From IMG/VR virus record IMGVR_UViG_3300009702_000033, positions 1-49,574 of that record: 49,574 nucleotides of DNA; one strand, written 5' to 3'. Made by a program: the position numbers and the translations under genes. Every line of letters begins with the position of its first letter. Positions within the stretch are counted from its first letter, which is position 1. Origin of the DNA: a virus. Under the pieces are notes generated by a model that worked only from the letters and a program-made list of their open reading frames with translations, was not told the origin of the DNA and did not search any database. This document shows positions 1-8,542 of the stretch, piece after piece.

Positions 1-26
1 ATATTTCATATCGCAATATGAAATAT
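1..26. repeat. 11-bp AT-rich perfect hairpin at window edge
   Basis: Positions 1-11 and 16-26 are perfect reverse complements around a CGCA loop. There is no T tract directly after it, so a terminator is not well supported. It lies upstream of the portal promoter and could belong to the end of the gene before this window. Positions 27-150 show no gene. Confidence 0.5.
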
Positions 27-152
27 ATATATAAAATCAGCTAGTTAGTATGTGGCCATTGATGGGAGAGGCGTAGGGCACAGTTGTAATTTGCGGACAT
101 TTGGAGGTTTGACAATTAACGACTTCATTTTTGCGTAGATACGTCGAATTAC

Positions 153-181
153 TTGATTTATGCTAAAATGACTTGTATAAT
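153..181 (+). promoter_or_regulatory. sigma70-like promoter of the portal gene
   Basis: TTGATT (153-158), a 17-base spacer and TATAAT (176-181). The predicted start near 188 gives a short leader with an AAAGGAG ribosome site (194-200) before the portal ATG at 207. Confidence 0.8.
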
Positions 182-206
182 ATTAAATACCTAAAGGAGT
201 AGCTTA

Positions 207-2177
207 ATGGCCGATGATAATGAAAATAATGAAAACAAAGGCTTTTTCTCAAGAATTAAAGATTATGCTAAAGCTACTATGGAAGAAAAAGTTCTTAAAG
301 TTCGTTTAGAACGTGAAGAATTACAAAAAGCACAAAAAGCCGCTAAAATGAACGAAGAAGACGATTTTAATGATGCTTTATATAGAAAATCAATATATCG
401 AGATCCATCTTATTCTGTAGGTGCTCAAGGTTGGCAAGAAAAGACTAATCGTTTAAGCTTTGAGCTTTTACGTCATATGGCTAATCAAAATACTACAGTA
501 ATGGGCATTATTCAAACTCGCCAAAATCAAGTTGCAGCATTTGCTAGACCTGTTAAAGGACCTTTTCAAAAAGGTTTTAAAATTGAATTAGTTAATGAAC
601 AATCTGAATTAGAAAGAATTAAACAACAATTATTTCCGGATGCATTTTCAAAAAAGAAATCTTCTAATTCAGATATTCAACAATCTGAAGATGCTAGAAA
701 TAAATTACAAAATGCCGATAATGATTTAACTTCTCAAGAAATTCAAGATTCAACAAAAGATGATTTAGATCCCACAAAACTATCTCAAAGAGAAATGGAA
801 AGACTAGCTCGTCAAGAATTAATGAAACAAACTAAAGATGATATTCAAAGCCTTACATCATTAGTTTTATCTTGTGGTTCATTAAAAGAACGTAGTTTTG
901 AATCTAAAAAATGGCACATGGATTCTTTATTAAGAGCAATTACTCGAGATACTTTAACTTTTGATTTATATGGAATTGAACGTATTGAAGATGAAGCCGG
1001 AAGATTACACCATTGGATTCCTGTTGACGGTTCCACTATTCGATATGCGACGCCTCAACTTAAACATTATAAAGATTATACATCAACTGAATTTAGTGAA
1101 AATATTCTTTTTCCTGAAAAAGAATTGGAAGCAATGAGAGATCCTAAAGAAGATATTCTCAAATTAGATAATGAAAAATTAGAAAATGATGAATATAAAT
1201 ATGTTCAAGTAGTACGAGGAAAAATTGAAAGAGCATTTACGCCATCAGAACTTGTAGTTGGAATGCGAAATCCCACTACAAATATTTATGCAAATGGTTA
1301 TTCTTTAGCTGAACTTGAATTATTGATTTCCGTTATTTCCTCTCATATTTTTACTGAAAATTATAATAAACTTTATTTTAGCAATGGATTTTCTGCTAAG
1401 GGTATTTTACACATTAAAGCAAATTTAACTCGTAGAAAACTTGAAACTTTGAGACTTCAATGGAAGCATATGGTTTCTGGAAATAGAAATTCTTTTCAAA
1501 CTCCTATTTTAGCTGGTATGGAAGAAGTTCAATGGATTCCCTTGACGCAAACTCATTCTGATATGGAATTTGATAGATGGCTTAATTATTTAATTAAAAG
1601 TATATGTATGGTATTCCAAATTGATCCAATTGAACTTGGATTTGGAATGAAAGAAGAAGGTGGATCAGGTTCTGGACTTGGAGGTGATAATACAAGTCAA
1701 AAAATTTCTCATTCTAAAGATAAAGGGTTAGTTCCTCTTATAAAACATATTGAAGCATTTTTAAATATGCATATTATTTCTAAACTTAATCCTAGATACG
1801 AATTAAAATTTGTAGGATTGGATGATGAAACTCAAACAGAAGCAACTGATCGAGAAGCAAAAGAAGTTAAATATCTTAGGACTTTAAATGAGTTAAGAGT
1901 AGAACATGGTTATGCTCCAATTGAAGGTGCCGATGATGTTATTTTAGATCCGACTTATTTTCAATGGTATTCTCAGTTTCATCCACAAGCGAAACAAAAT
2001 CAGCAACAAAATGGTGAAGTCGCTTCTCCTGAGATGTCTAATTTCTTCGAACAAGGAAAACAACCCAATCCTGAGAAAAATCCTGAAAAATCTATTGAAG
2101 GTGAAAATCCTAATGAATCTGAAAAAGGTTTAAATAAAAGTCTGGTAAGGATTGAACAGTATGAAATCGAAGAATAA
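207..2177 (+). CDS. phage portal protein
   Basis: Forms the dodecameric ring at the capsid vertex through which DNA is packaged and to which the tail attaches. The 656-residue protein has a charged N-terminus, then a portal-like region (HMANQNTTVMGIIQTRQNQVA around residues 90-110), a long charged insert rich in D, E, K and Q (about 150-210), and the mixed core with the MVFQIDPIELGFG segment typical of many portals near residues 470-480, followed by a disordered acidic tail. The start is fixed by AAAGGAG at 194-200. It precedes the minor head protein, the usual order. Recognition is from pattern and position, not alignment. Confidence 0.85.
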   Translation: MADDNENNENKGFFSRIKDYAKATMEEKVLKVRLEREELQKAQKAAKMNEEDDFNDALYRKSIYRDPSYSVGAQGWQEKTNRLSFELLRHMANQNTTVMGIIQTRQNQVAAFARPVKGPFQKGFKIELVNEQSELERIKQQLFPDAFSKKKSSNSDIQQSEDARNKLQNADNDLTSQEIQDSTKDDLDPTKLSQREMERLARQELMKQTKDDIQSLTSLVLSCGSLKERSFESKKWHMDSLLRAITRDTLTFDLYGIERIEDEAGRLHHWIPVDGSTIRYATPQLKHYKDYTSTEFSENILFPEKELEAMRDPKEDILKLDNEKLENDEYKYVQVVRGKIERAFTPSELVVGMRNPTTNIYANGYSLAELELLISVISSHIFTENYNKLYFSNGFSAKGILHIKANLTRRKLETLRLQWKHMVSGNRNSFQTPILAGMEEVQWIPLTQTHSDMEFDRWLNYLIKSICMVFQIDPIELGFGMKEEGGSGSGLGGDNTSQKISHSKDKGLVPLIKHIEAFLNMHIISKLNPRYELKFVGLDDETQTEATDREAKEVKYLRTLNELRVEHGYAPIEGADDVILDPTYFQWYSQFHPQAKQNQQQNGEVASPEMSNFFEQGKQPNPEKNPEKSIEGENPNESEKGLNKSLVRIEQYEIEE

Positions 2178-2391
2178 AAAAGTTCGAGTTAAGATTGAAA
2201 AAACTAAAAATCTTTCTCAAATTGAAGCAGAATCTCTTATTGTAAAAGCTTTAACATCTGATCCTCATAAAGATGAATTTATTGATAAAGGAAATCAACA
2301 CGCAGCTGAAGTATTAGAAAAAGCACATAAAAAAATATTTGATGAAATTATGAATGGTATTATGAATGAACTTGATAATGAGGAATTATAA
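2161..2391 (+). CDS. small hypothetical head-region protein
   Basis: A 76-residue charged protein lying between the portal and the head morphogenesis gene. It overlaps the portal end by 17 bases and its stop overlaps the next ATG by one base, which suggests translational coupling. I prefer ATG 2161 over TTG 2152 because AAGGA (2146-2150) is too close to the TTG. It looks mostly helical. No family recognised. Confidence 0.6.
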   Translation: MKSKNKKVRVKIEKTKNLSQIEAESLIVKALTSDPHKDEFIDKGNQHAAEVLEKAHKKIFDEIMNGIMNELDNEEL

Positions 2392-4322
2392 TGGCCGTTA
2401 TTAAAAATGATACAATTAATCGAATTCGTAATCTTATAGATAAAAAATATGCTAAATTATCTATTATGGTTCTTGGTCGTGAGAATGTAACTGAATCTCA
2501 AAGATCATTACAACCAAAAATGGACGGAGAACCTATTTTAGAAAAAGTTTATTATCATAATTATTTAAATGAAGAAAATGCTAAAGGGGCACCTAAAAAT
2601 GTTGCAGAGATGATTTCACAACAATCAATGGCAGGTGCATTGCCTTTAGGCGAAGCTCATACTATTTCAGTAAATTATCTAAATTCTAATCTTTTACAAC
2701 TAATAGAAAAGCATAAAGCTGAAGTAACTTCTCGACTCATTGGAATTATTAGAGATTCAAATAATCGTTATAAAAACAATGCTCTAACTGATCTTGATAG
2801 ACCAGAACAAATGGATTCTTTAGTTAAGCAATCAACTGTTCAACAATTAAAAAGAAAACTTAGAGATTATACTCATGATGCTAATAGAAATTGGAATAGA
2901 ATTGCTGTTACAGAAATATCGAATGCTGTAGGAATGGGGTCTGCCGATCATATTATTGCTCAAAATAAGGATAGTAAAGATGCTGAAGATATTTATACCT
3001 ACAGAATTAATCCTAATGATGGTGCAACATGTAAATATTGTAGAGCTTTTTATATAGATTTCGATGGTTCTCCAAAAGTATATAGAATGTCTACAATATT
3101 AAATAATGGTTCTAATTATGGAGTAAAAGCCCCCAGTTGGAAACCAGTTGCAGGAGCGACTCACCCCAATTGTTTTACCGAAAAAAATGTGAAAGTTTTA
3201 TCCAAAAACGGATGGAAATCTATGTGGAATTTGCATATAGGAGAAGAAGTACTAACTCACACTGGTAAATTTCGAAAAGTAACAGGAAAAATTGAAGCGG
3301 AATACAAAAATAAAGAAGCTTATGAAATTAAGTTTAATTACAATGATAGAACACAAAAAATAAGAGTGACTCCTGACCATAAGTTTTTAACCGATAAAGG
3401 TTGGGTTGAAGCTCAAAATTTATCTAAAAGAAATAAATTTATTAGATTAAAAGTACCATGTGCTGTTTGTGAAAAAGAAGTTAAATTTAAATCATCAAAA
3501 ACTTTTGATTTAGCTGCCACTTGTTCTAAGAATTGTTTTAAAAAATTAATGAAAAAACAAGCTTTAAAACAACATAGCACTATGTCCGAAGAAGATAAAC
3601 TTAAAAGAAATTCGGCTTGTTCCGATGGAACTAAAAAAGCTTATGATGAAGGTAGATTAGTTTCTCCATTTTCTGGAAATTACTGGACTAAAGAAAAACG
3701 AGAAGAACAAAGGTTTAAATTAAATTCTCGATTACCTGAAATGATGAAAAAATCAGCTGGAACTAGAATTTCTAAAAAACAAAAACTTGCTTTTGGTTGG
3801 CTTCTTAGTTTCTTTCCAAAAGATAAAATCGAATTAGAATACCAAGTAGGTAATTACTTTATAGATATTGCATTTCCAAATAAAAAAATAGCAGTTGAAA
3901 TTGATGGTATTTATCATGATGACGAAAGACGTAAAAAAGACAATGAAAGGGACCATTGGCTACAAAATCAAGGCTGGATAGTTCTCAGGTTTGGTTTCAA
4001 CTGTGAAAAAGAAGTTACTAAATCTAATATTTTAGAAGATTTATCTAGAATTATGTTTAATCATAATGAAAAATATGATTTTGAAGAAACTGAAATTATT
4101 TCTATAAGAAAAACAAGGACTTGTGATACTAACGGTAAAATTTACTGTATACAGGTAGATAAAGATGAATCTTTCATAACTAGGGGCATTGTTTCTCATA
4201 ATTGTAGAGACTCTCAGCTTATTGAATTAAAACCTGGCTGGAAAGTTCAATCAGGCGGTGCAGTTACTTGGATTGGTCTTGATAAATGGAAAGACTATAT
4301 TAAAGATAAAGTAACTGAATAA
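2391..4322 (+). CDS. minor head / morphogenesis protein (SPP1 gp7-like) interrupted by an intein
   Basis: The precursor is 643 residues; removing residues 261-604 leaves a 299-residue product of usual size. The host protein shows the gp7-like pattern: a helical region with TEISNAVGMGSADH (about 174-187), a CKYC pair (C214, C217) and the family's terminal HPNC-R motif, likely a zinc site. The intein begins at the Cys of that motif and the first residue after it is again Cys, so splicing regenerates HPNCRDSQ. In this family the protein helps portal incorporation and head assembly. Position directly after the portal supports the call. Confidence 0.85.
   Translation: MAVIKNDTINRIRNLIDKKYAKLSIMVLGRENVTESQRSLQPKMDGEPILEKVYYHNYLNEENAKGAPKNVAEMISQQSMAGALPLGEAHTISVNYLNSNLLQLIEKHKAEVTSRLIGIIRDSNNRYKNNALTDLDRPEQMDSLVKQSTVQQLKRKLRDYTHDANRNWNRIAVTEISNAVGMGSADHIIAQNKDSKDAEDIYTYRINPNDGATCKYCRAFYIDFDGSPKVYRMSTILNNGSNYGVKAPSWKPVAGATHPNCFTEKNVKVLSKNGWKSMWNLHIGEEVLTHTGKFRKVTGKIEAEYKNKEAYEIKFNYNDRTQKIRVTPDHKFLTDKGWVEAQNLSKRNKFIRLKVPCAVCEKEVKFKSSKTFDLAATCSKNCFKKLMKKQALKQHSTMSEEDKLKRNSACSDGTKKAYDEGRLVSPFSGNYWTKEKREEQRFKLNSRLPEMMKKSAGTRISKKQKLAFGWLLSFFPKDKIELEYQVGNYFIDIAFPNKKIAVEIDGIYHDDERRKKDNERDHWLQNQGWIVLRFGFNCEKEVTKSNILEDLSRIMFNHNEKYDFEETEIISIRKTRTCDTNGKIYCIQVDKDESFITRGIVSHNCRDSQLIELKPGWKVQSGGAVTWIGLDKWKDYIKDKVTE
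3171..4202 (+). mobile_element. intein with EDxHD (Vsr/DUF559-like) homing endonuclease domain
   Basis: Residues 261-604 of the precursor, 344 residues. Splicing block A begins at C261; block B is TPDH (327-330); block F contains YCIQVDKDESFITRG (585-599); block G ends in HN with Cys +1, so all class 1 intein residues are present. Between them lie a four-Cys knuckle (C357, C360, C378, C382), a basic linker and a nuclease core with strand-D-strand (YFIDIAF), then E503-x-D505 and H509-D510, the EDxHD arrangement. This is a homing intein inserted in an essential metal-binding motif of its host protein. It looks intact for both splicing and nuclease activity. Confidence 0.92.
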
Positions 4323-4351
4323 TTGACATATTTTACAGTTTTAGCTATAAT
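4323..4351 (+). promoter_or_regulatory. consensus sigma70 promoter, probably leaderless
   Basis: Perfect TTGACA (4323-4328), 17-base spacer and perfect TATAAT (4346-4351). The ATG of the next gene is at 4358, six bases after the -10 box, with no ribosome site between, so the transcript should begin at or beside the ATG. Confidence 0.85.
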
Positions 4352-4357
4352 TAAAAT

Positions 4358-4816
4358 ATGCCTAAAATTGATCTAAAAAAGCAATTTGCAACTAAATTAT
4401 TTGAATTACGAAAAAGCCAAAGACGATTTGAACTTATTTTAGAAATTGCTGAATATACTGAAGGCTTAAAAGATAAAGAATTTCCTGGACTTACTGAAGA
4501 AATCGCTAGTTTGTTTACGCAATTTGCTACTGGATTTTTAGAATCAAAAAATCCATTACAAGAAAATTTAATTAGAAACAATAGACAAACAAATAAAACT
4601 TTAAAAATTCAACCTAAAAATGATGATAACTCTATTTCAAATAAAGTTCAATTTATGCTTCAAAATAAACATTTTGAAAAGAAAGTAGTTCAATTTACTG
4701 TTAATAATGAAATATTGAGTGGACATGTTACAGGGGTTGATTCGCCATATATTATTTTTAAAACCGGAGATGGTAGAAGCATTAAAGCAAAACCAGAACA
4801 ATTAAAAATTATTTAA
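4358..4816 (+). CDS. hypothetical protein with possible Sm/Hfq-like C-terminal barrel
   Basis: 152 residues. The N-terminal 80 residues look helical. The C-terminal part (about 95-152) has five short alternating hydrophobic strands with spacing V-x-F-x-V-N...L-x-G-x-V...D...I-I-x-K...I...L-x-x-I, which resembles the small barrel of Sm-like or SH3-like proteins, including Hfq. That is a visual pattern match only. The gene has a consensus promoter and appears leaderless, a rare separate transcription start inside the head block. Function unknown; an RNA-binding role would be inference. Confidence 0.6.
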   Translation: MPKIDLKKQFATKLFELRKSQRRFELILEIAEYTEGLKDKEFPGLTEEIASLFTQFATGFLESKNPLQENLIRNNRQTNKTLKIQPKNDDNSISNKVQFMLQNKHFEKKVVQFTVNNEILSGHVTGVDSPYIIFKTGDGRSIKAKPEQLKII

Positions 4817-4828
4817 TAGGAGAATAAA

Positions 4829-5494
4829 ATGGCAAAAGGAAAAAAGAAAACCCCATATCAAAGTAATTCATTTCAAAATATGGTTGAAGAACGGGCCAAT
4901 CAAAAAGCAGTGGAACTGTTAAATAATGTTGTAGAACAAAAAATTTCTATAGCAATGGCTCAAGTTTCTCAAAGACTTTTATCAAATGTAGTTGAAATGC
5001 TTTATAGAATTCAATATCTCGAAGAAAAACTCAGTGTTAATAAAGAAGAAAAAGAAACTGCTATTTTAAATTATCAAGATGAAGCATGGGGTCTTCAACA
5101 AGTTAATCGACCTGCTGAAAAAGGTGATTTTTTACGAGTAACTTATAGTTTTACTTTCGATGGAAAAGAAGTTGTAAAAGAAAGACATGGAACAATTGAT
5201 AATTTATTGAAAGATCAATATTCACCAAATGATCTTCCTAAAGGACTTCATGAAGCATTATTAGGTAAAACTCCTGGTGAAGCTATTGAATATGCAGAAG
5301 ATATTTTGACAGGTGAAGAAGGTAAAACTCTTTCTGGAGTTTATAAAATTACTCTTGATAGAATTTCAGAAAAGAAAAATAAATTACAGGAGAAGACAAA
5401 TGAATCGACTACCGAATCAGTCACAAAACAAGCGACAAGTGAAGATTCTGGGCAAGCGGCTTCTACTGAAGAAACCACAACGCCAACAGAATAA
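4829..5494 (+). CDS. coiled-coil protein with FKBP-like domain
   Basis: 221 residues. Residues 20-75 are a helical coiled-coil-like region. Residues 98-183 resemble an FKBP-type peptidyl-prolyl isomerase: GDFLRVTYSFTFDGKEV, then LPKGLHEALLGKTPGEAIEY, which matches the family's GLxxALxGMxxGE hallmark. The tail (184-221) is low-complexity T, S and E. It has a good ribosome site (AGGAG, 4819-4823). With the GroES-like gene overlapping its end it may form a folding-helper pair for capsid or portal proteins. Isomerase activity is uncertain because aromatic pocket residues were not verified. Confidence 0.55.
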   Translation: MAKGKKKTPYQSNSFQNMVEERANQKAVELLNNVVEQKISIAMAQVSQRLLSNVVEMLYRIQYLEEKLSVNKEEKETAILNYQDEAWGLQQVNRPAEKGDFLRVTYSFTFDGKEVVKERHGTIDNLLKDQYSPNDLPKGLHEALLGKTPGEAIEYAEDILTGEEGKTLSGVYKITLDRISEKKNKLQEKTNESTTESVTKQATSEDSGQAASTEETTTPTE

Positions 5495-5693
5495 TGAAAA
5501 TTCATTATTTATTACACCTGATACTGTTACAAATTTAGGTGTAATAATTGGAATTGGCGAAGCTGTTGAAGATAAACGCCTTAATGTAGGAACTAAAGTT
5601 TATCATGATAAAAGAACTGAAAAAATTCAATTTGAAAATTCTGAAACAATTTTGATTTATGAAGATTCAGTTATTGGTATTGTAAAGGAATAA
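5400..5693 (+). CDS. GroES-like co-chaperonin, candidate
   Basis: 97 residues, starting inside the preceding gene and overlapping it by 95 bases in another frame. AGGAGA (5388-5393) six bases before ATG 5400 supports this start over earlier codons in the frame. Residues 35-97 match the cpn10 pattern: an opening loop-like basic stretch, GVIIGIGEAVEDKRLNVGTK, a Tyr-His segment, and a final strand set ending ILIYEDSVIGIVKE like the family's terminal DILAVxE. Phages such as T4 encode their own co-chaperonin (gp31) for capsid folding. The basic N-terminus (residues 1-30) is unusual for GroES. Confidence 0.55.
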   Translation: MNRLPNQSQNKRQVKILGKRLLLKKPQRQQNNENSLFITPDTVTNLGVIIGIGEAVEDKRLNVGTKVYHDKRTEKIQFENSETILIYEDSVIGIVKE

Positions 5694-6542
5694 ATGGCTA
5701 AAAGATCCAAAGATTCATCAGTAATAGAAAATTGGTTGATGTATGGTATTGATTTAGATCATAGGCGAATTGATTTTGGTTATTTAGATGGAGTTTCTCC
5801 ATATGACGACTCAGGTTCAAATTGATCTAATGATTTTTGGGAAGCTAATGTTAATTTAGCAATACGTGGCATTTTAAAAATGCTTGATTTTTCTAATGCT
5901 CCTATTGAAATTCATATGCGTTCTTGGGGTGGAAGTCCTCATGATATGTTAGCTTTGTATGATATGATTCAAGAATCATCTTGTAAATTTATATTTTATG
6001 GACGAGGAAAATTAATGTCAGCCGCTACATGGATAATGTGTGGATGTGATGAACGGTATGTTTCTAAACATACAAGAATTATGTTACATGATGGAAATGA
6101 TGAATTTATGGGAAAACAAACTGATTTTCAAATTTATGCAGATGAAGGCGCTCGTTATCAAACTATGCTAAATGAAATTTATGCCGAAAATAGTTTTTAT
6201 CCAAAGAAATTTTGGGATAATTTTGTTCGTAGAGATTTATATATTACGCCGGAAGAAGCAGTGAAAATGGGTCTTATTGAGAATATTATTCCTTATAAGA
6301 AACGAGGAAATTTTCGAAGAACTCGAGCACGGACATTTGCTAATGTTCCAACTAAGACAGCAGTTAAACGTTTAATAAATAAATTAGGAAGAAGAATTAA
6401 ATTGCCAGATAATATTGTTGTGGATGTAAGAATTCCTAAAGATCAATTTGAAAAAATTGATAACTATAATAATACGGAAAAAGAAGAAAATCTTTTGAAA
6501 GAAGCTGCTAATGAAATTGAACATAAAAAAGATTCTGAGTAA
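5694..6542 (+). pseudogene. ClpP-type serine protease gene with in-frame TGA at codon 44
   Basis: An ATG at 5694 directly follows the previous stop and opens a frame that meets TGA at 5823-5825, then continues open to 6542. The part before the stop already resembles the first ClpP strand (RRIDFGYLDGV), so it is probably coding. After the stop the fold is clear: IEIHMRSWGGSPHDM, nucleophile Ser in GKLMSAATW (codon 109 of the repaired frame), His in IMLHDG (132) and Asp in RRDLYIT (181), so the triad is intact. The first downstream in-frame ATG (5880) lacks a ribosome site and would lose the first helix. It may be a nonsense mutation, a readthrough gene or a sequence error. ClpP-like proteases act as head proteases in some phages. 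Confidence 0.75.
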
Positions 6543-7254
6543 TTATTTAAAAGAAAAACATAATGCTCCAAGAAAATCAAAAAAATTTGGCTTATCACCT
6601 TCAATAATTGGCGACGATTGTCTTCGTAAAATCTATTATTCATATTTCAAAATAGAGCAAGCTCCAAAAACTATATTAAATATTCTAGGTTTAGAAGGTG
6701 GAAATTCTCTGCATAATCATTTTCAAAAATGGCTTGGAGATGCCAAATTAGCCATAGATTATATAGATCCTGAAACTAAAGAAGTAAAAGTTGAATTTCC
6801 TATATCATTACCTGAATTAAAAATTAGAAAAGGCTATATTGATAGAGTGTTGGTATGGAATAATAAAATTTATCTAGTCGAGATTAAGTCCGTCGGTAAA
6901 GAAAAATTCATGTATTGTGTAAAACAACCTCAAAAAGATCATAAAGTTCAAGGAACTATTTATATTTTTGCTTTTGAAAATAATCTTTTGGATGGAAAAT
7001 ATGACCATATAAAAGCACTTAATAAATCAATGGTTGTTGAAGGAATCATATATCTTTATGTGAATCGAGATAATTTCAATATGAAAGAATTTTATGTTGA
7101 AAGAAATGAAAAAGATTTTTTAAAAATATGTAATAAAATCGATAACTTATCTAAATACATTGATAATAAAAAATTACCACCATTAACAAATGGAAAAATT
7201 TGCAAATATTGCCCTTATCTTGATTGGTGTAAAAATAATAAAAATATAAAGTAA
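6511..7254 (+). CDS. Cas4/AddB-like PD-(D/E)XK nuclease with four-Cys (Fe-S type) motif
   Basis: 247 residues. Nuclease core: GYID (D111), then VEIK (E124, K126) and a downstream Gln (Q147, QGTIYIFAF). Cysteines C37 and C231, C234, C240 reproduce the Cas4/AddB arrangement, one N-terminal Cys plus a C-terminal CxxCx5C, which binds a 4Fe-4S cluster in those families. Expected activity is on single-stranded ends or flaps. The start overlaps the ClpP-like gene by 32 bases. Its place among head genes is unusual; it might process DNA during packaging or recombination (inference). Confidence 0.8.
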   Translation: MKLNIKKILSNYLKEKHNAPRKSKKFGLSPSIIGDDCLRKIYYSYFKIEQAPKTILNILGLEGGNSLHNHFQKWLGDAKLAIDYIDPETKEVKVEFPISLPELKIRKGYIDRVLVWNNKIYLVEIKSVGKEKFMYCVKQPQKDHKVQGTIYIFAFENNLLDGKYDHIKALNKSMVVEGIIYLYVNRDNFNMKEFYVERNEKDFLKICNKIDNLSKYIDNKKLPPLTNGKICKYCPYLDWCKNNKNIK

Positions 7255-7316
7255 CTATTTTACCATAATTTATTTTCTTGAAATTCGTAAAAAATTCAAT
7301 TATGCTGTATACTGTT

Positions 7317-7520
7317 ATGAGAACTGATACAGAAATCAAATTATTAAATATTCGACAAAAATGTCTAAATACGATTAGACAAATGAAACGAAATCGAATA
7401 GTATCTGCGAATGAATATTTGCAAGTAAAAATATATATTGAAATCTGTAATGAAATGATAAATATATATAGAAAAAGATTGGAGCTTCTAAATGAAAAAA
7501 ACATTAAAATTGGTTTCTAA
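7317..7520 (+). CDS. small hypothetical protein
   Basis: 67 residues from ATG 7317 (MRTDTEIKLLN), basic and helical. A TTG at 7278 opens the same frame but has no ribosome site. TATACT at 7308-7313 lies three bases before the ATG, so a very short or absent leader is possible. Its end overlaps the next gene by 29 bases. No family recognised. Confidence 0.5.
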   Translation: MRTDTEIKLLNIRQKCLNTIRQMKRNRIVSANEYLQVKIYIEICNEMINIYRKRLELLNEKNIKIGF

Positions 7521-8523
7521 ACTTAGTTTGTTACTATTTATATTTGTTGCTTGTTTTACTCTAACTACACGGTTTACTAAACCTCTGCATTATACAGTTA
7601 CTTCTCCTAAAATTGGTAAAAAAGTTAATTTTTCATTAGAAAATTCTAGTAAATCTTCAAAGCCTAAACAAATATTTAGAATTTTACCTTATATCCCTAG
7701 TAAAATTAAAGAAAAAAGAATAGTATTAGAAAGAAAAAATACTTTGATATTTCGTGAAGTTGTTACAATGCAATCAGTATCTAGATTACAGATGAAATTG
7801 CTTAAATTAGATGCATCGCTTCCTAAAAATACACCTATTTTTTTAGTGCTGGATACACCCGGTGGAAGTGTAACCGCTGGAAGTACATTAATTGATATGA
7901 TTAATGCTATGGATCATGAAGTAGAAACAATTTCATTATTTTCTGCTTCAATGGGTTTTCATATTGTTCAAAATCTCGGAAAACGATATATTACTCCATC
8001 TGGAATTTTAATGAGTCATAGAATGAAGATTGTTGGTCTTGGTGGAGAAGTACCAGGTGAAGCCGTAGTTAGAATGAATTGGATGCTTAGAACTGCTTAT
8101 AAAATGGATGAACGAGTATCTAAACGCATTGGAATGCCAATTAAGAATTATAGAGAACTTATCAGAGATGAATATTGGGTAATTGGTCAAGATGCAGTAG
8201 ATGCTCATATGGCTGATTCCATAGCAAATGTCACATGTGGAAAAGATATGTTTGGAACTTATAAAGACAATGTAAGGACTTTTTTTGGTTCATTGAAACT
8301 TACTTGGTCTAATTGTCCATTAATTAGATATCCATTAAAAGTTAATTCTAATAATCTTTGGATATTTCGATCGAATAAAAATCATGTTTCTAAAGAAGAA
8401 TTGGAAGATATTATAATTAAACGAAAAATGGTTAAAGATTATATAAATACTTTTTTAACTAATAAAAAAGCATTTGTTAATGATTATATTTTAACTGGTA
8501 ATTATCGAAAAATTCTTAAATAA
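7492..8523 (+). CDS. membrane-anchored or exported ClpP/SppA-like serine protease
   Basis: 343 residues with GGAG seven bases before ATG 7492. Residues 7-25 form a hydrophobic signal or anchor (SLLLFIFVACF; the Cys does not sit in a good lipobox). The crotonase-like protease core is at 115-245: FLVLDTPGGSVTAG, nucleophile S153 in SASMG, H176 in LMSHR and D226 in RDEYW, so the triad looks complete. About 90 extra residues follow the core. A second ClpP-type gene lies 1 kb upstream. The signal-like segment suggests action at or beyond the inner membrane, unlike a capsid protease; the substrate is unknown. Confidence 0.75.
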   Translation: MKKTLKLVSKLSLLLFIFVACFTLTTRFTKPLHYTVTSPKIGKKVNFSLENSSKSSKPKQIFRILPYIPSKIKEKRIVLERKNTLIFREVVTMQSVSRLQMKLLKLDASLPKNTPIFLVLDTPGGSVTAGSTLIDMINAMDHEVETISLFSASMGFHIVQNLGKRYITPSGILMSHRMKIVGLGGEVPGEAVVRMNWMLRTAYKMDERVSKRIGMPIKNYRELIRDEYWVIGQDAVDAHMADSIANVTCGKDMFGTYKDNVRTFFGSLKLTWSNCPLIRYPLKVNSNNLWIFRSNKNHVSKEELEDIIIKRKMVKDYINTFLTNKKAFVNDYILTGNYRKILK

Positions 8524-8542
8524 TTTATTTTTTCTTTAAAAC

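Noticed and set aside
109-114. TTGACA upstream of the portal gene
   Set aside because: No -10 box at normal distance; the TTGATT/TATAAT pair at 153-181 is much better placed.
5313-5399. Upstream extension of the GroES-like gene
   Set aside because: It lies wholly within the FKBP-like gene in another frame; AGGAGA before ATG 5400 marks the start.
5823-5825. TGA read as tryptophan (alternative genetic code)
   Set aside because: Several genes end in TGA with overlapping ATGA starts (15107, 15833, 16288, 17088), and no other conserved gene contains an in-frame TGA.
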